Assembly (NCBI GenBank): GCA_900596015.1
Contig: UVIF01000001.1
Span: forward strand, 948,513-1,012,512
DNA from: Pseudomonas viridiflava
Lineage (GTDB): Bacteria > Pseudomonadota > Gammaproteobacteria > Pseudomonadales > Pseudomonadaceae
Reading direction: 5' to 3'
Length of the DNA stretch: 64,000 nucleotides
Made by a program: the position numbers and the translations under genes. Positions 8,826 to 18,044 of this stretch are shown here, one piece after another (position 1 is the stretch's first letter; each line of letters begins with the position of its first letter). The notes beneath the pieces were generated by a model. The model searched no databases and had not been told where the DNA came from. It saw only the letters and a list, made by a program, of their open reading frames with translations.

Positions 8826-9713
8826 TCAGTGCGCGTAGGTCAGCAAGAGCTCGCCCGGCGCCTTGAAATCCAGGGACATCATCACGCTCAGGGCGGTGAT
8901 GGTGAAGATCGAGAACACGAACAGCTTGCGCGCCCAGACCTTGTCATCCACCGCCTTGTAGCCCGTCCAGGCCATGTACAACCAGTACATGCCCATGGCA
9001 GCGGCGACTGCAAGGTAGCTCATGCCGGCATAGCCACCCAGGGTCAGCATCAGCGTCGCCAGAAGGAAAGCCAGGATGTAGATAAGGATGTGCTTCTTCG
9101 CCACCACGATACCGCGCTTGACCGGGAGTACCGGAATCGAAGCCGCCAGGTAATCGTTGAAGCGGAAGATCGCGATCGCGTACGAATGGGGCATCTGCCA
9201 CAGGCTGAACATCACCAGCAACGTCAATGCCGCCAGATCGAAGCTGTTGCTCACCGCCACGTAACCGATCACCGGAGGCATGGCACCGGACAGGCTGCCC
9301 ACCAGGGTGCCGTGCACCGACTTGCGCTTCAGATAGAGGCTATAGAAGCCCACGTAAATAACGAAGCCGATCAAGCCAAACAGGGCAGCCAGCGGGTTGG
9401 CCAATGCGTACAGCATGACCATCCCGGCAACCCCCAGCAGCGTGGCGAAGGCCAGTGCGACCTTCACCGAAATCTGCCCCTGAACCAGCGCGCGATTCTT
9501 GGTGCGCTCCATCTTCACGTCGATGTCACGGTCGATGCAATTGTTGAATGCACAGCCCGATGCAACGACCAGCGATGTACCGATCACCGTGGCCAGGAAC
9601 AGCCCGATGTCGACATGACCTTGAGAGGCCAGGAAGAACCCACCTGCCACAGAAAGCACGTTACCGAAAATGATCCCCGGTTTGGTGATTTGGATAAAGT
9701 GCTTTACGGACAT
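8826..9713 (-). CDS. cyoE: Protoheme IX farnesyltransferase
   Basis: Heme O synthase, which transfers a farnesyl group to protoheme IX to make the heme O needed by the bo3 oxidase. The 295-aa protein is a multi-helix UbiA-family membrane enzyme; the prenyl-diphosphate Mg2+ motif [18 protein letters not shown] is at about 60-80. The frame extends upstream, but the ATG at 9713 ([13 protein letters not shown]) is the conserved family start. It is the last gene of cyoABCDE, 11 bases after cyoD, and a terminator follows. Confidence 0.95.
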   Translation of the reverse strand: MSVKHFIQITKPGIIFGNVLSVAGGFFLASQGHVDIGLFLATVIGTSLVVASGCAFNNCIDRDIDVKMERTKNRALVQGQISVKVALAFATLLGVAGMVMLYALANPLAALFGLIGFVIYVGFYSLYLKRKSVHGTLVGSLSGAMPPVIGYVAVSNSFDLAALTLLVMFSLWQMPHSYAIAIFRFNDYLAASIPVLPVKRGIVVAKKHILIYILAFLLATLMLTLGGYAGMSYLAVAAAMGMYWLYMAWTGYKAVDDKVWARKLFVFSIFTITALSVMMSLDFKAPGELLLTYAH

Positions 9714-9724
9714 GTCCGGGTTCC

Positions 9725-10057
9725 TTACTTCGCCATCATGAAGTGATGGATGCTGAACATGATCCACAGCGACAGGCCAACCAGGAACGCGATGATCAAC
9801 GCCGAGAACACGAAGGCGATCACGTTCCAGCGCTGTTCGGACGTGCGGTCCAGGTGCAGGAAGTACACCAAGTGAACCAGCACCTGAATCACCGCGAAGA
9901 TCATCACGATCCACAGGGTGGCTTCCTTGGACATGCTCGGAAACATCACCAGGCCGAACGGAATCGCGGTCAGGATGACCGACAGCACGAAACCGATCAT
10001 GTAAGACTTGTAGCTACCGTGGCTGCTACCGGCCGAAGTGGTATGAGGGTTTGCCAT
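9725..10057 (-). CDS. cyoD: Cytochrome bo3 quinol oxidase subunit IV
   Basis: Small membrane subunit (110 aa) of the bo3 oxidase with three hydrophobic helices. It helps assemble the CuB centre in subunit I (known for the E. coli protein). Residues 1-20 are a polar N-terminal tail, followed by helices at about 22-40, 48-68 and 82-104. The start codon directly abuts the cyoC stop, consistent with coupled translation inside the cyo operon. Confidence 0.95.
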   Translation of the reverse strand: MANPHTTSAGSSHGSYKSYMIGFVLSVILTAIPFGLVMFPSMSKEATLWIVMIFAVIQVLVHLVYFLHLDRTSEQRWNVIAFVFSALIIAFLVGLSLWIMFSIHHFMMAK

Positions 10058-10687
10058 TTACAGAGCTCCCATCAGATAGACGACGGTGAACACGCAGATC
10101 CAGACCACGTCCAGGAAGTGCCAGAACAGGCTGAGGCAGCTCATGCGCGTGTTATTGGTTGCGGTCAGGCCTTTGGATTTGACCTGGGCGATCAGCACCG
10201 CCATCCAGATCAAGCCGCTGGTCACGTGCAGGCCGTGGGTACCGACCAGGGTGAAAAACCCGGTCAGGAAGCCGCTGCGCTGCGGGCCGAAGCCCTCTTC
10301 GATCAGCTTGTGGAACTCGTAGATCTCCATCGCGATGAAGCCTGCGCCCAGCAGGAAAGTGACGAACAGCCACTTCATCACACCGCTTTTGTCGTTGCTG
10401 TGCAGCGCCAGCATGGCGAAGCCATAGGTAATGGAGCTGAACAGCAGCAGTGCGGTTTCGGCTGCCACGAAGGGCAACTCGAAGATGTCGTGGCCCGAGG
10501 GGCCACCGGCAACGTTGTTAACCAGTACTGCATAGGCGGCGAAGATCGACGCGAACAGGATGCAGTCGGTCATCAGGTAGATCCAGAAACCGAAGACAGT
10601 CATGCCCCCGGAATCGTGATGATCGTGATCGTCGTGACCGTGCTCGTGCTCGTGAGCCACTTCCGCGTTTAAGGTTGCGTTAGACAT
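10058..10687 (-). CDS. cyoC: Cytochrome bo3 quinol oxidase subunit III
   Basis: Subunit III of the heme-copper quinol oxidase, 209 aa, with five membrane helices. The N-terminal tail is unusually histidine-rich (alternating H, D and E at about residues 11-27), then the first helix begins at [24 protein letters not shown] and the ending [12 protein letters not shown] are family signatures. It sits three bases after cyoB and runs directly into cyoD. Confidence 0.95.
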   Translation of the reverse strand: MSNATLNAEVAHEHEHGHDDHDHHDSGGMTVFGFWIYLMTDCILFASIFAAYAVLVNNVAGGPSGHDIFELPFVAAETALLLFSSITYGFAMLALHSNDKSGVMKWLFVTFLLGAGFIAMEIYEFHKLIEEGFGPQRSGFLTGFFTLVGTHGLHVTSGLIWMAVLIAQVKSKGLTATNNTRMSCLSLFWHFLDVVWICVFTVVYLMGAL

Positions 10688-10690
10688 TGT

Positions 10691-12706
10691 TTAAGCCTTC
10701 TCCACCGTGGAGTTCAGACGAGAATCAACTCGTGCGGCGTTTGCCAGGCGAGCCATGCGTTCACCTTCGATACGTGCGACTTCTTCAGCCGGTACGTAGT
10801 AGTCGATGTCATCGTCATAGCTGCGCACGATCAAAGTGATGACCATGCCGGCCAGACCGATCGCAGCCGCCCACCAGATGTGCCAGATGGCAGCGAAGCC
10901 CAGGATCAGACCGAAGAACGACATCAGCACGCCCATACCGGTGTTGCGCGGCATGTGGATCTGTTTGTAGTCCGCAGCGTTGGCAGTGGCTTCACCACGT
11001 TCCTTCATGCCCCAGTAAGCGTCCAGATCGGAAACCACTGGTTGCTCGGCGAAGTTGTAGAACGGTGGTGGCGACGAAGTCGACCACTCCAGAGTACGGC
11101 CATCCCATGGGTCGCCCGAGACGTCCTGGTTCAGATGACGGTCGCGGATCGAGACATAGAGTTGCAGCAGCATGAAGCCGATACCGGCAGCCACGAACAG
11201 CGCGCCGACGAAAGCCACGTACAGCCACGGCGTCCAGTCTGGGTTGTCGGTGTGGTTCAGGCGACGGGTCATGCCCATGAAGCCCAGCACGTACAGCGGC
11301 ATGAACGCGAGGTAGAAACCTACCAGCCAGCACCAGAAAGAGTACTTGCCCAGGCGCTCGTTGAGCTTGAAGCCGAAGGCTTTCGGGAACCAGAAGGTGA
11401 AGCCGGCCAGGTAACCGAATACCGCACCGCCGATGATCACGTTATGGAAGTGAGCGATCAGGAACAGACTGTTGTGCAGCACGAAGTCAGCACCAGGCAC
11501 CGCCAGCAGAACGCCGGTCATGCCGCCGATGCTGAAGGTCACGATGAAGCCTATGGTCCACAGCATCGGAGTGGTGAACTCGATGCGGCCGCGGTACATG
11601 GTGAACAGCCAGGTGAAGATCTTCACACCCGTCGGGATCGCGATCACCATCGTCATGATGCCGAAGAAGGCGTTGACGTTGGCACCCGAACCCATGGTGA
11701 AGAAGTGGTGCAGCCAGACGATGAACGACAGCACGGTGATGGCGATGGTTGCCCATACCAGAGACACGTAACCGAACAGGCGCTTGCGACAGAACGTTGA
11801 AGTGACTTCCGAGAACACACCGAATGCCGGCAGGATAAGGATGTACACCTCGGGGTGACCCCAGGCCCAGAACAGGTTGACGTACATCATCGGGTTCCCA
11901 CCAAGCTCGTTGGTGAAGAAGTGGAAGCCCAGATAACGGTCAAGCGTCAGCATGAACAGTACGGCGGTGAGGATCGGGAACGATGCAGCGATCAGTACAG
12001 CGGTGCACAGGCAGTTCCAGGTGAACACCGGCATTTTCATCAGGGTCATGCCGGGCGCACGCATCTTCAAAATGGTGACGATGAAGTTGACGCCCGTCAG
12101 CAATGTACCCAGACCGGATATCTGCAATGCCCAGATATAGTAGTCGACACCGACTCCGGGACTGTATTGGATGCCCGCAAGCGGTGGATACGCGACCCAA
12201 CCCGTCTTGCCGAACTCGCCGACCCCCAGGGAGATGTTGACCAGCAGCGCGCCGACCACGAACAGCCAGAAGCTGACCGAGTTCAGGAACGGAAAGGCCA
12301 CGTCGCGTGCGCCGATCTGCAGCGGCACGACGATGTTCATCAGACCGATCATGAATGGCATGGCCATGAAGATGATCATGATCACACCGTGAGCGGTGAA
12401 GATCTGGTCATAGTGCTCAGGCGGCAGGAAGCCCGTCGAGCCAGCAGTGGCCACAGCCTGTTGCGAGCGCATCATGATGGCGTCGGCAAAGCCCCGCAAC
12501 AGCATGACCAGGGCAACGGCAATGTACATGACGCCGATTTTCTTGTGGTCGACCGACGTGAACCACTCGGTCCACAGGTACGTCCACTTCTTGTGATAGG
12601 TGATCAGACCGAACACCACCGCCCCGAGCAGCGCAACGACGGCAAGTGTCACCATCACTATCGGCTCGTGGAAGGGCACCGCTTCCAGACTAAGTTTACC
12701 GAACAT
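10691..12706 (-). CDS. cyoB: Cytochrome bo3 quinol oxidase subunit I
   Basis: Catalytic subunit, 671 aa, about 15 membrane helices. It oxidises ubiquinol, reduces oxygen to water and pumps protons. All metal and heme ligand motifs are present: TAHGVIM (low-spin heme His), GHPEVY (CuB His linked to Tyr), WLHHFF (two further CuB His) and HFHNV (the two heme ligands). The length matches E. coli CyoB. GAGGAG precedes the ATG by seven bases; cyoA ends three bases upstream. Confidence 0.97.
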   Translation of the reverse strand: MFGKLSLEAVPFHEPIVMVTLAVVALLGAVVFGLITYHKKWTYLWTEWFTSVDHKKIGVMYIAVALVMLLRGFADAIMMRSQQAVATAGSTGFLPPEHYDQIFTAHGVIMIIFMAMPFMIGLMNIVVPLQIGARDVAFPFLNSVSFWLFVVGALLVNISLGVGEFGKTGWVAYPPLAGIQYSPGVGVDYYIWALQISGLGTLLTGVNFIVTILKMRAPGMTLMKMPVFTWNCLCTAVLIAASFPILTAVLFMLTLDRYLGFHFFTNELGGNPMMYVNLFWAWGHPEVYILILPAFGVFSEVTSTFCRKRLFGYVSLVWATIAITVLSFIVWLHHFFTMGSGANVNAFFGIMTMVIAIPTGVKIFTWLFTMYRGRIEFTTPMLWTIGFIVTFSIGGMTGVLLAVPGADFVLHNSLFLIAHFHNVIIGGAVFGYLAGFTFWFPKAFGFKLNERLGKYSFWCWLVGFYLAFMPLYVLGFMGMTRRLNHTDNPDWTPWLYVAFVGALFVAAGIGFMLLQLYVSIRDRHLNQDVSGDPWDGRTLEWSTSSPPPFYNFAEQPVVSDLDAYWGMKERGEATANAADYKQIHMPRNTGMGVLMSFFGLILGFAAIWHIWWAAAIGLAGMVITLIVRSYDDDIDYYVPAEEVARIEGERMARLANAARVDSRLNSTVEKA

Positions 12707-12709
12707 CTT

Positions 12710-13645
12710 TTACTCCTCTGCCCCAGCAGCTGAATTCTTGCCCATGTCCATCCCTTCGTTCGAGGCCTGTTTCCCCTCGTGGCTGACGCCTTTGCCTGGG
12801 TTCATCCCTTCATACTTGTCGATGATGGTCTGGAACAGGTTCGGAACGTACGAGGAATACAGCTCGACCGGGTTTTTCTCGCTAGGTTTGGCCAGCGCTT
12901 CGTAGGTAGCTGCATCGAGCTGCTTAGGTGCGCTCTTCACTTCACTGACCCACGCATCGAAATCGGCCTGGGTCGTAGCGACTGCTTTGAACTTCATGCC
13001 GGTGAAACCTGCACCGCTGTAGTTCGCGGAAATGCCGTCGAACTCGCCATTTTCATTGGCGATCAGGTGCAGCTGCGTCTGCATGCCGGCCATCGCGTAG
13101 ATCTGGCCGCCCAGCTGCGGAATGAAGAACGAGTTCATGACCGAGTCGGAAGTGATGCGGAAGTTGACCGGTACATTCGCCGGGAAGACGATCTTGTTGA
13201 CCGTGGCGATGCCTTGCTCCGGATAGATGAACAGCCACTTCCAGTCCAGCGCCACGACCTGGATGGTGACCGGCTTGTGCTCGGATTCCAGCGGACGGTA
13301 AGGATCGAGGTGATGAGTCGACACATAGGTCACGTAACCCAGCGCGATGATGATCAGCAACGGGATGCCCCACACCACCAGTTCGATCTTGGTGGAGTGC
13401 GCCCATTCAGGCGTGTAGGTCGCTTCCTTGTTGGAGGCACGGTACTTCCAGGCGAACGCGAGTGCCATGACGATGACCGGGATCACCACCAGCAACATCA
13501 GCCCGGTGGCGATGTAGATCAGGTTGCGTTCGTCGATGCCCACCTGCCCTTTCGAGTCGATCAGGGTCCACTTGCACCCGCCGAGAAAAAGCATGCCTAA
13601 AAAGGGCAGTATGCCAAACAGTCTGGGGTAACGCTTTTTACTCAT
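12710..13645 (-). CDS. cyoA: Cytochrome bo3 quinol oxidase subunit II
   Basis: Lipoprotein subunit II, 311 aa. Residues 1-24 are a lipoprotein signal ending in the lipobox LGGC. Two membrane helices follow (about 40-62 and 83-103), then a periplasmic cupredoxin domain. The CuA cysteines of cytochrome c oxidases are absent, as expected of a quinol oxidase. The ATG at 13645, with AGAGGT upstream, is preferred over an in-frame start 26 codons earlier because it places the signal peptide at the N-terminus. First gene of cyoABCDE; the promoter must lie in the long gap upstream. Confidence 0.95.
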   Translation of the reverse strand: MSKKRYPRLFGILPFLGMLFLGGCKWTLIDSKGQVGIDERNLIYIATGLMLLVVIPVIVMALAFAWKYRASNKEATYTPEWAHSTKIELVVWGIPLLIIIALGYVTYVSTHHLDPYRPLESEHKPVTIQVVALDWKWLFIYPEQGIATVNKIVFPANVPVNFRITSDSVMNSFFIPQLGGQIYAMAGMQTQLHLIANENGEFDGISANYSGAGFTGMKFKAVATTQADFDAWVSEVKSAPKQLDAATYEALAKPSEKNPVELYSSYVPNLFQTIIDKYEGMNPGKGVSHEGKQASNEGMDMGKNSAAGAEE

Positions 13646-14218
13646 CTCACGACCTCTAGAGCAGCTTGCTTCAATGCAATTGTGTTTTGGTAGCCAACAC
13701 TTCGACCTGCCAAGCGCCAGCATTTATATCGGGATTGAATACGGACATGCCAGGCTCGCAGTTGCTGCGGGGTGACAAGACCGGTCTGGAGCGGTGCAGC
13801 TGTCATGACGTGCGCAGCCCGAAGGGGTTGCAGACTCTTTCCCTTGAGTGCACGGACCACCCAAGGGTTCAGCCAGGCAGTGCCAACGGTACGAAAAGTG
13901 CCTGTCATTGGTGCATGCGAGCACCTGACCTGCCCTTTTTGAGGCACTGACCTACTGAAATTTCCGCGATTGTAGTGAGCCTATTACCCATTGACTACGA
14001 CTAATCCAGCAACAGGTATTTCCAAATTATGCAACAATCCGACGCACTTTCAAAGCCTTGCGACACGATGTCGCACCCTTGAAAACCCTTGCAAAGGCCC
14101 GTATTTACAAGGTCTTCGCAAATTCAAGGGCGGCACGTTGCCACACTTGCGCCATGACACCTGGAGCGTAGGATCGCATTCCGGCACGAATAATGACCGG
14201 CGCAGGTGCCTTGGCGAC
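13646..14218. other. Long cyoA upstream region, no gene seen
   Basis: 573 bases between cyoA and dsbB, both on the minus strand. Several short frames occur but none has protein-like composition with a ribosome binding site. A perfect palindrome GCGACACGATGTCGC lies at 14060-14074, and an imperfect Anr-like site TTGACTACGACTAA at 13991-14004 (8 of 10 positions of TTGAT-N4-ATCAA). Either might contribute to oxygen or carbon-source control of cyo; this is inference. Confidence 0.5.
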
Positions 14219-14725
14219 TCAGCGGCGGGTCCGATTGCGATAGATGCCCAGAGGTACAAGAATAGCCGTCATCACGAAAGCTACCAGCGCCCATTGCGCG
14301 AGGGACAGGCCCAATACCGGTGGATAGGGCGTGGAGCAGAACCCCTGCACCTGGAACACGCTGGGCATCAGATTGGCCAGAGGCAGGCCGTCGACAATGG
14401 GTTGCAATGTGTCGATGCCGCAGCTGACCGCTGGATTGGCCAGCACCCACGCATGGCGGCCGGCGGCTGCGATGCCACCCACTGCACTGAGCACCACCAG
14501 CCCTTCGCACACGGTCACGCCGGTACGGCCACGCATCGCTGCGCCAATGAACGCGAACAAGGCGATGAACAACAGGGCGTAGCGCTGCAGGATGCACAGC
14601 GGACAAGGCGCCTCGCCCAACACGATCTGCATGTACAGCGCGCCGCCGATCAGGGCCAGGCAGATCACCCCCAGCAGCACCAGGAAACGGCGTTCGCGGT
14701 TGAGGCGCAAGTTGACTTCGTTCAT
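14219..14725 (-). CDS. dsbB: Disulfide bond formation protein DsbB
   Basis: Inner-membrane quinone-dependent oxidase (168 aa) that re-oxidises periplasmic DsbA. Four membrane helices are visible. The first redox pair is C41-P-L-C44 in APCPLCILQRY, and the second pair is C102 and C130 (SCGID and GFCST), matching E. coli DsbB spacing closely. The frame runs further upstream, but the ATG at 14725 gives the normal N-terminus. It lies upstream of the cyo operon on the same strand, 573 bases away, so joint transcription is uncertain. Confidence 0.92.
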   Translation of the reverse strand: MNEVNLRLNRERRFLVLLGVICLALIGGALYMQIVLGEAPCPLCILQRYALLFIALFAFIGAAMRGRTGVTVCEGLVVLSAVGGIAAAGRHAWVLANPAVSCGIDTLQPIVDGLPLANLMPSVFQVQGFCSTPYPPVLGLSLAQWALVAFVMTAILVPLGIYRNRTRR

Positions 14726-15011
14726 TGCAGCTTTCCCTTCACAGGCCAAAACGGGCGGGTTTTCGATGGGCGCCAGTCTACACGCTGACTCGTGCGCTCG
14801 ACTGTAGGAAAACTCCGTTAATAGGGTGTAACCAGAGATTTCTGCGAGCATTGCTAAAGTAATGCTCTCGCGATTAAACCGGCGTTAACACGCTGCTCGC
14901 GGCCTGGCGACGATCGCGTTAAAGCCTGCGCACGTCGAGTCGATACATAGGCAACGCACTCGTTGGGCCGGCTGTTGGTGGCCCTGCATCGGTTTCATCA
15001 AGAAGGTTCAC

Positions 15012-15911
15012 ATGGCATCCCAGAACGCCCGCGCAGATTCCCTTTCGCTGTTGCTGTTCACCTTGCGCAGCGGCAAGTTGATGGCCATCAACCTGCTCAA
15101 GGTCAGCGAGATCATCCCCTGCCCTGCCCTGACCCGGCTCCCTGAAGCGCACCCGCACGTCAAGGGTGTGGCAACCCTGCGTGGCCAGGCGTTGTCCGTC
15201 ATCGACCTGAGCCGGGCGATCGGTGAGCAGCCCTTGCTCGATCCTTCCGGCGGCTGCCTGATCGTCACCGACGTCAGCCGCTCCAAGCAAGGCCTGCACG
15301 TGCAGGCGGTCAGCCGGATCGTTCATTGCCTGAGCACCGATATCCGCCCGCCTCCCTACGGCTCTGGCACCAAATCGTTCATCACTGGCGTTACCCAGGT
15401 GGACGGTGCCTTGGTGCAGGTGCTGGATATCGAGAAAGTCATCCACGGTATCGCCCCGGCGCGGCTGCAGGGCGACGCGCAGCGCTTGAGCGATGCCGAC
15501 GCGCGCTGCCTGGCCAACGCCAACATTCTGGTCGTGGATGACAGCCATGTGGCGCTGCAGCAGTCGCTCATCACCCTGCGCACCCTGGGCATCGAATGCC
15601 GCACTGCGCGCAGCGCCCGCGAGGCGATCGATTGCCTGCTGGAGCTGCAGGGCACCGATGCGCAGATCAATGTGCTGGTGTCGGATATCGAGATGTCGGA
15701 AATGGACGGCTATGCGCTGACCCGCACGTTGCGCGACACGCCCGACTTCAAGGACCTCTATGTCCTGTTGCATACCTCGCTGGACAGTACGATGAACAGC
15801 GAGAAGGCGCGCCTGGCCGGTGCCAATGCGGTGCTGACCAAGTTTTCTTCTCCGGAACTCACAGGCTGCCTGATCACCGCAGCGCGTTTCGTCGCGGAAC
15901 GGGCACACTGA
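15012..15911 (+). CDS. cheV: Chemotaxis coupling protein CheV
   Basis: Cytoplasmic chemotaxis adaptor, 299 aa. A CheW-like domain (about 9-150) couples chemoreceptors to CheA. A receiver domain (about 170-299) has phosphoacceptor Asp225 in VLVSDIEMSEMDG, acidic pair DD at 176-177, and the usual T/S and K positions (LLHTS, LTKFSS). CheV proteins adjust receptor sensitivity when phosphorylated. No other che genes are nearby. The palindromic stretch at 14844-14871 upstream lacks a T-run and was not assigned. Confidence 0.92.
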   Translation: MASQNARADSLSLLLFTLRSGKLMAINLLKVSEIIPCPALTRLPEAHPHVKGVATLRGQALSVIDLSRAIGEQPLLDPSGGCLIVTDVSRSKQGLHVQAVSRIVHCLSTDIRPPPYGSGTKSFITGVTQVDGALVQVLDIEKVIHGIAPARLQGDAQRLSDADARCLANANILVVDDSHVALQQSLITLRTLGIECRTARSAREAIDCLLELQGTDAQINVLVSDIEMSEMDGYALTRTLRDTPDFKDLYVLLHTSLDSTMNSEKARLAGANAVLTKFSSPELTGCLITAARFVAERAH

Positions 15912-16009
15912 AACAGCCTTGGCCTGGCGCAGGCCGTGCATCCGGGTACGCGGATGAACAGCACTTGGGCATAATGGCGGTCCGTTCACAAGGCGCAGGA
16001 GCCACGACC

Positions 16010-16324
16010 ATGAAAATCTACCTGACCCTGTTGCTTGCACTTGGCGGCGCCAGCACCCACGCCATGGCATCGACCGACCAGGCCTGGGCCGAACACGACA
16101 AGCGCGTCGCCAGTGCCTGCCTGAAAGCCACCACACTGAAACAGGCCCGGGTGGCCAGTGCTCCCGCCGAGTTCGAAGACCGCGTGGGCTACACCGCAGT
16201 ACTGGTTCAAGGCCGCTATCCGCAGGCGCACATGAAGAACCAGCCGGGCGCGGAGCTTTGCCTGTACCACAAACAGAGCCGCAAGGCGTTCGTGACCCAA
16301 TGGGACTCGGTTCAAGGCAAGTAG
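16010..16324 (+). CDS. Small periplasmic protein of unknown function
   Basis: 104 aa. Residues 1-20 form a clear Sec signal peptide (MKIYLTLLLALGGASTHAMA). The mature part has two cysteines (about residues 36 and 84), which could form a disulfide, and a C-terminal LCLYHKQSRKAFVTQWDS stretch. I do not recognise a named family. AGGAG lies nine bases upstream of the ATG. It is convergent with the small membrane-protein gene, two bases apart. Confidence 0.75.
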   Translation: MKIYLTLLLALGGASTHAMASTDQAWAEHDKRVASACLKATTLKQARVASAPAEFEDRVGYTAVLVQGRYPQAHMKNQPGAELCLYHKQSRKAFVTQWDSVQGK

Positions 16325-16326
16325 CG

Positions 16327-16608
16327 TCACAGCAGGATGAATGCGTAGAGAATACTGATGAACGGCATGTTGCCGGCTTTCTCGTCGAGGGCCTCCAGGG
16401 CCGCGAACTTGAGCATGAACGACACGACCACCAGCACTCTCACCCACGGCACGCGCGTCGACAGCAGCAACAGCATGCCCAGGGCAAGGGCGAATTGAAA
16501 CGCGCAGCATTTGATCGCCGCCGGCAGCGTGCTGACGTACAGCAACGCCAGCATCACGGGAATCAGACTCGCCAGCAGCAATCCTTTGCCATACTTCACA
16601 CAGTCCAT
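16327..16608 (-). CDS. Small inner-membrane protein, unknown
   Basis: 93 aa with three hydrophobic segments (about 9-27, 36-48 and 53-68) and a short hydrophobic C-terminus. No motif recognised. The frame is open 21 codons further upstream; ATG at 16608 is chosen because AAGGAAGG lies 12 bases upstream and the product starts just before the first helix. It faces the preceding periplasmic-protein gene tail to tail. Confidence 0.6.
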   Translation of the reverse strand: MDCVKYGKGLLLASLIPVMLALLYVSTLPAAIKCCAFQFALALGMLLLLSTRVPWVRVLVVVSFMLKFAALEALDEKAGNMPFISILYAFILL

Positions 16609-16892
16609 AACGATCACTGGCCTTCCTTCACTTATCGACTTGTTGTAAGGAAGAAAGTCTCTGGTGATCAACTGGGCGGCGCTATAGGTCTATTCAGCGC
16701 ACCTTGTAGGAAAAGCCTGATAGACACTGCTGGCGTATTTCCTCTGTAGCAAACGATTTTTCCCCTTTCCGAATCAGCAGTGCGCCGCAGGCATACGCGG
16801 TCCAAGACCCATCGTCCAGGGGCTTGGGCTTGGCAAGGCGGCGCGACTAGGGTCAAACTGCCAGCTCTTCCCCCCGCCGGTGTCCGATACGC

Positions 16893-18044
16893 ATGCGCAT
16901 AGCCATCCGACCGCTGTTACTGGCAGGCCTGCTGCTTGTCATCGTGTCTGGCGCAGCCTGGCTGCTGCTCAATCGCATTGCAGCGAACAAGCCGGCGCCG
17001 GCAATGGCCATCCCAGTGCGCGTAGTCAGCGTGGTGCAGGCCGATGTGCCGCGTTATCTCACCGGTATCGGCTCGGTGCTTTCCCTGCACAGCGTGACGG
17101 TGCGCGCCCAGGTCGATGGGATTCTGGCGCAGGTAGCCGTGAAGGAAGGCCAGTGGGTGAACAAGGGCGATGCGCTGGCCAGCATCGACGATCGTGCCAT
17201 TCGCGCCAGCCTTGCCCAAGCGCGGGCCCAAGCCAGTCAGAGCCAGGCGCAGTTGCAGGTGGCAGGCGTCAATCTGCGCCGCTACAAGGACCTGAGCCGC
17301 GACAACGGTATTTCGCGTCAGTCGCTCGACGAACAACAAGCCCTGTTCGACCAGCTCACCGCCACCCTGCAAGGCAACCAGGCCGCCATCGCTGCCGCTC
17401 AGGTGCAGTTGTCCTACACCCAGATTCATTCTCCGGTGACCGGCCGAGTCGGTATCCGCCGTGTGGATCCGGGCAACTTCCTGCGTGTCAGCGATGCCGA
17501 AGGCTTGTTCACGGTGACCCAGATCGACCCCATCGCCGTGGAATTCTCGCTGCCGCAGCAGGAGCTGGCGACGTTGCAGTCCTTGCTCGACCGGCCGCAG
17601 CCGGCAGTGGTGCGCGCCTACGTCGATGGCGATACCGAAACGGGCAAGCTGGTCGGCGAGGGTCATCTGACGCTGCTCGACAATCAGATTGCCGCAAGCA
17701 CCGGGACCATCCGCGCCAAGGCCGAGTTTCACAACGGCCGACACACCCTGTGGCCCGGCCAACTGGTCAGTGTCGGCTTGCAGGTCGGCGTCGAACGCAA
17801 CGCCCTGGTGGTACCGTTGGCCGTGGTGCAGCGCGGTATCGAGGGCCATTACGTGTACCGCGTGACGGACGCCAAGGTCGAACAGGTTCCCGTGCAGGTG
17901 CGCTACCAGACCTCGACCCAAAGCTTGATAGACGGCGTGGCCGCAGGTGACGTGCTGGTCAGTGACGGGCAATCGCGGCTGAGGCCTGGAGCCCGGGTAC
18001 AGGTGCTCGAGCCACCGGCAGACAACGCAGCGACCCTGCGATGA
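16893..18044 (+). CDS. RND efflux periplasmic adaptor (MdtA/MexA-like)
   Basis: Membrane fusion protein (383 aa) linking an RND pump to an outer-membrane channel. An uncleaved or Sec N-terminal helix (residues 7-28) carries no lipobox. It has biotinyl-lipoyl halves around an alpha-helical hairpin (about 100-170) and the typical SPVTGRVGIRRVDPGN segment. Its stop overlaps the pump gene by four bases (ATGA), so the two are translationally coupled. Substrates are unknown; multidrug efflux is the family expectation. Confidence 0.9.
   Translation: MRIAIRPLLLAGLLLVIVSGAAWLLLNRIAANKPAPAMAIPVRVVSVVQADVPRYLTGIGSVLSLHSVTVRAQVDGILAQVAVKEGQWVNKGDALASIDDRAIRASLAQARAQASQSQAQLQVAGVNLRRYKDLSRDNGISRQSLDEQQALFDQLTATLQGNQAAIAAAQVQLSYTQIHSPVTGRVGIRRVDPGNFLRVSDAEGLFTVTQIDPIAVEFSLPQQELATLQSLLDRPQPAVVRAYVDGDTETGKLVGEGHLTLLDNQIAASTGTIRAKAEFHNGRHTLWPGQLVSVGLQVGVERNALVVPLAVVQRGIEGHYVYRVTDAKVEQVPVQVRYQTSTQSLIDGVAAGDVLVSDGQSRLRPGARVQVLEPPADNAATLR

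Noticed and set aside
10880..12733. Two long plus-strand frames antisense to cyoB
   Set aside because: Highly charged, His/Gln/Asp-rich sequence typical of antisense to membrane-protein genes; no start signals.
14844..14871. Inverted repeat GCGAGCATT/AATGCTC before cheV as a terminator or flagellar promoter
   Set aside because: No T-run follows, and the TAAAG...GCGATTAA spacing is too short for a sigma-28 promoter.
16668..16856. 62-codon minus-strand frame upstream of the RND adaptor
   Set aside because: Unlike a natural protein, no ribosome binding site, and lies in the promoter region of the adaptor gene.
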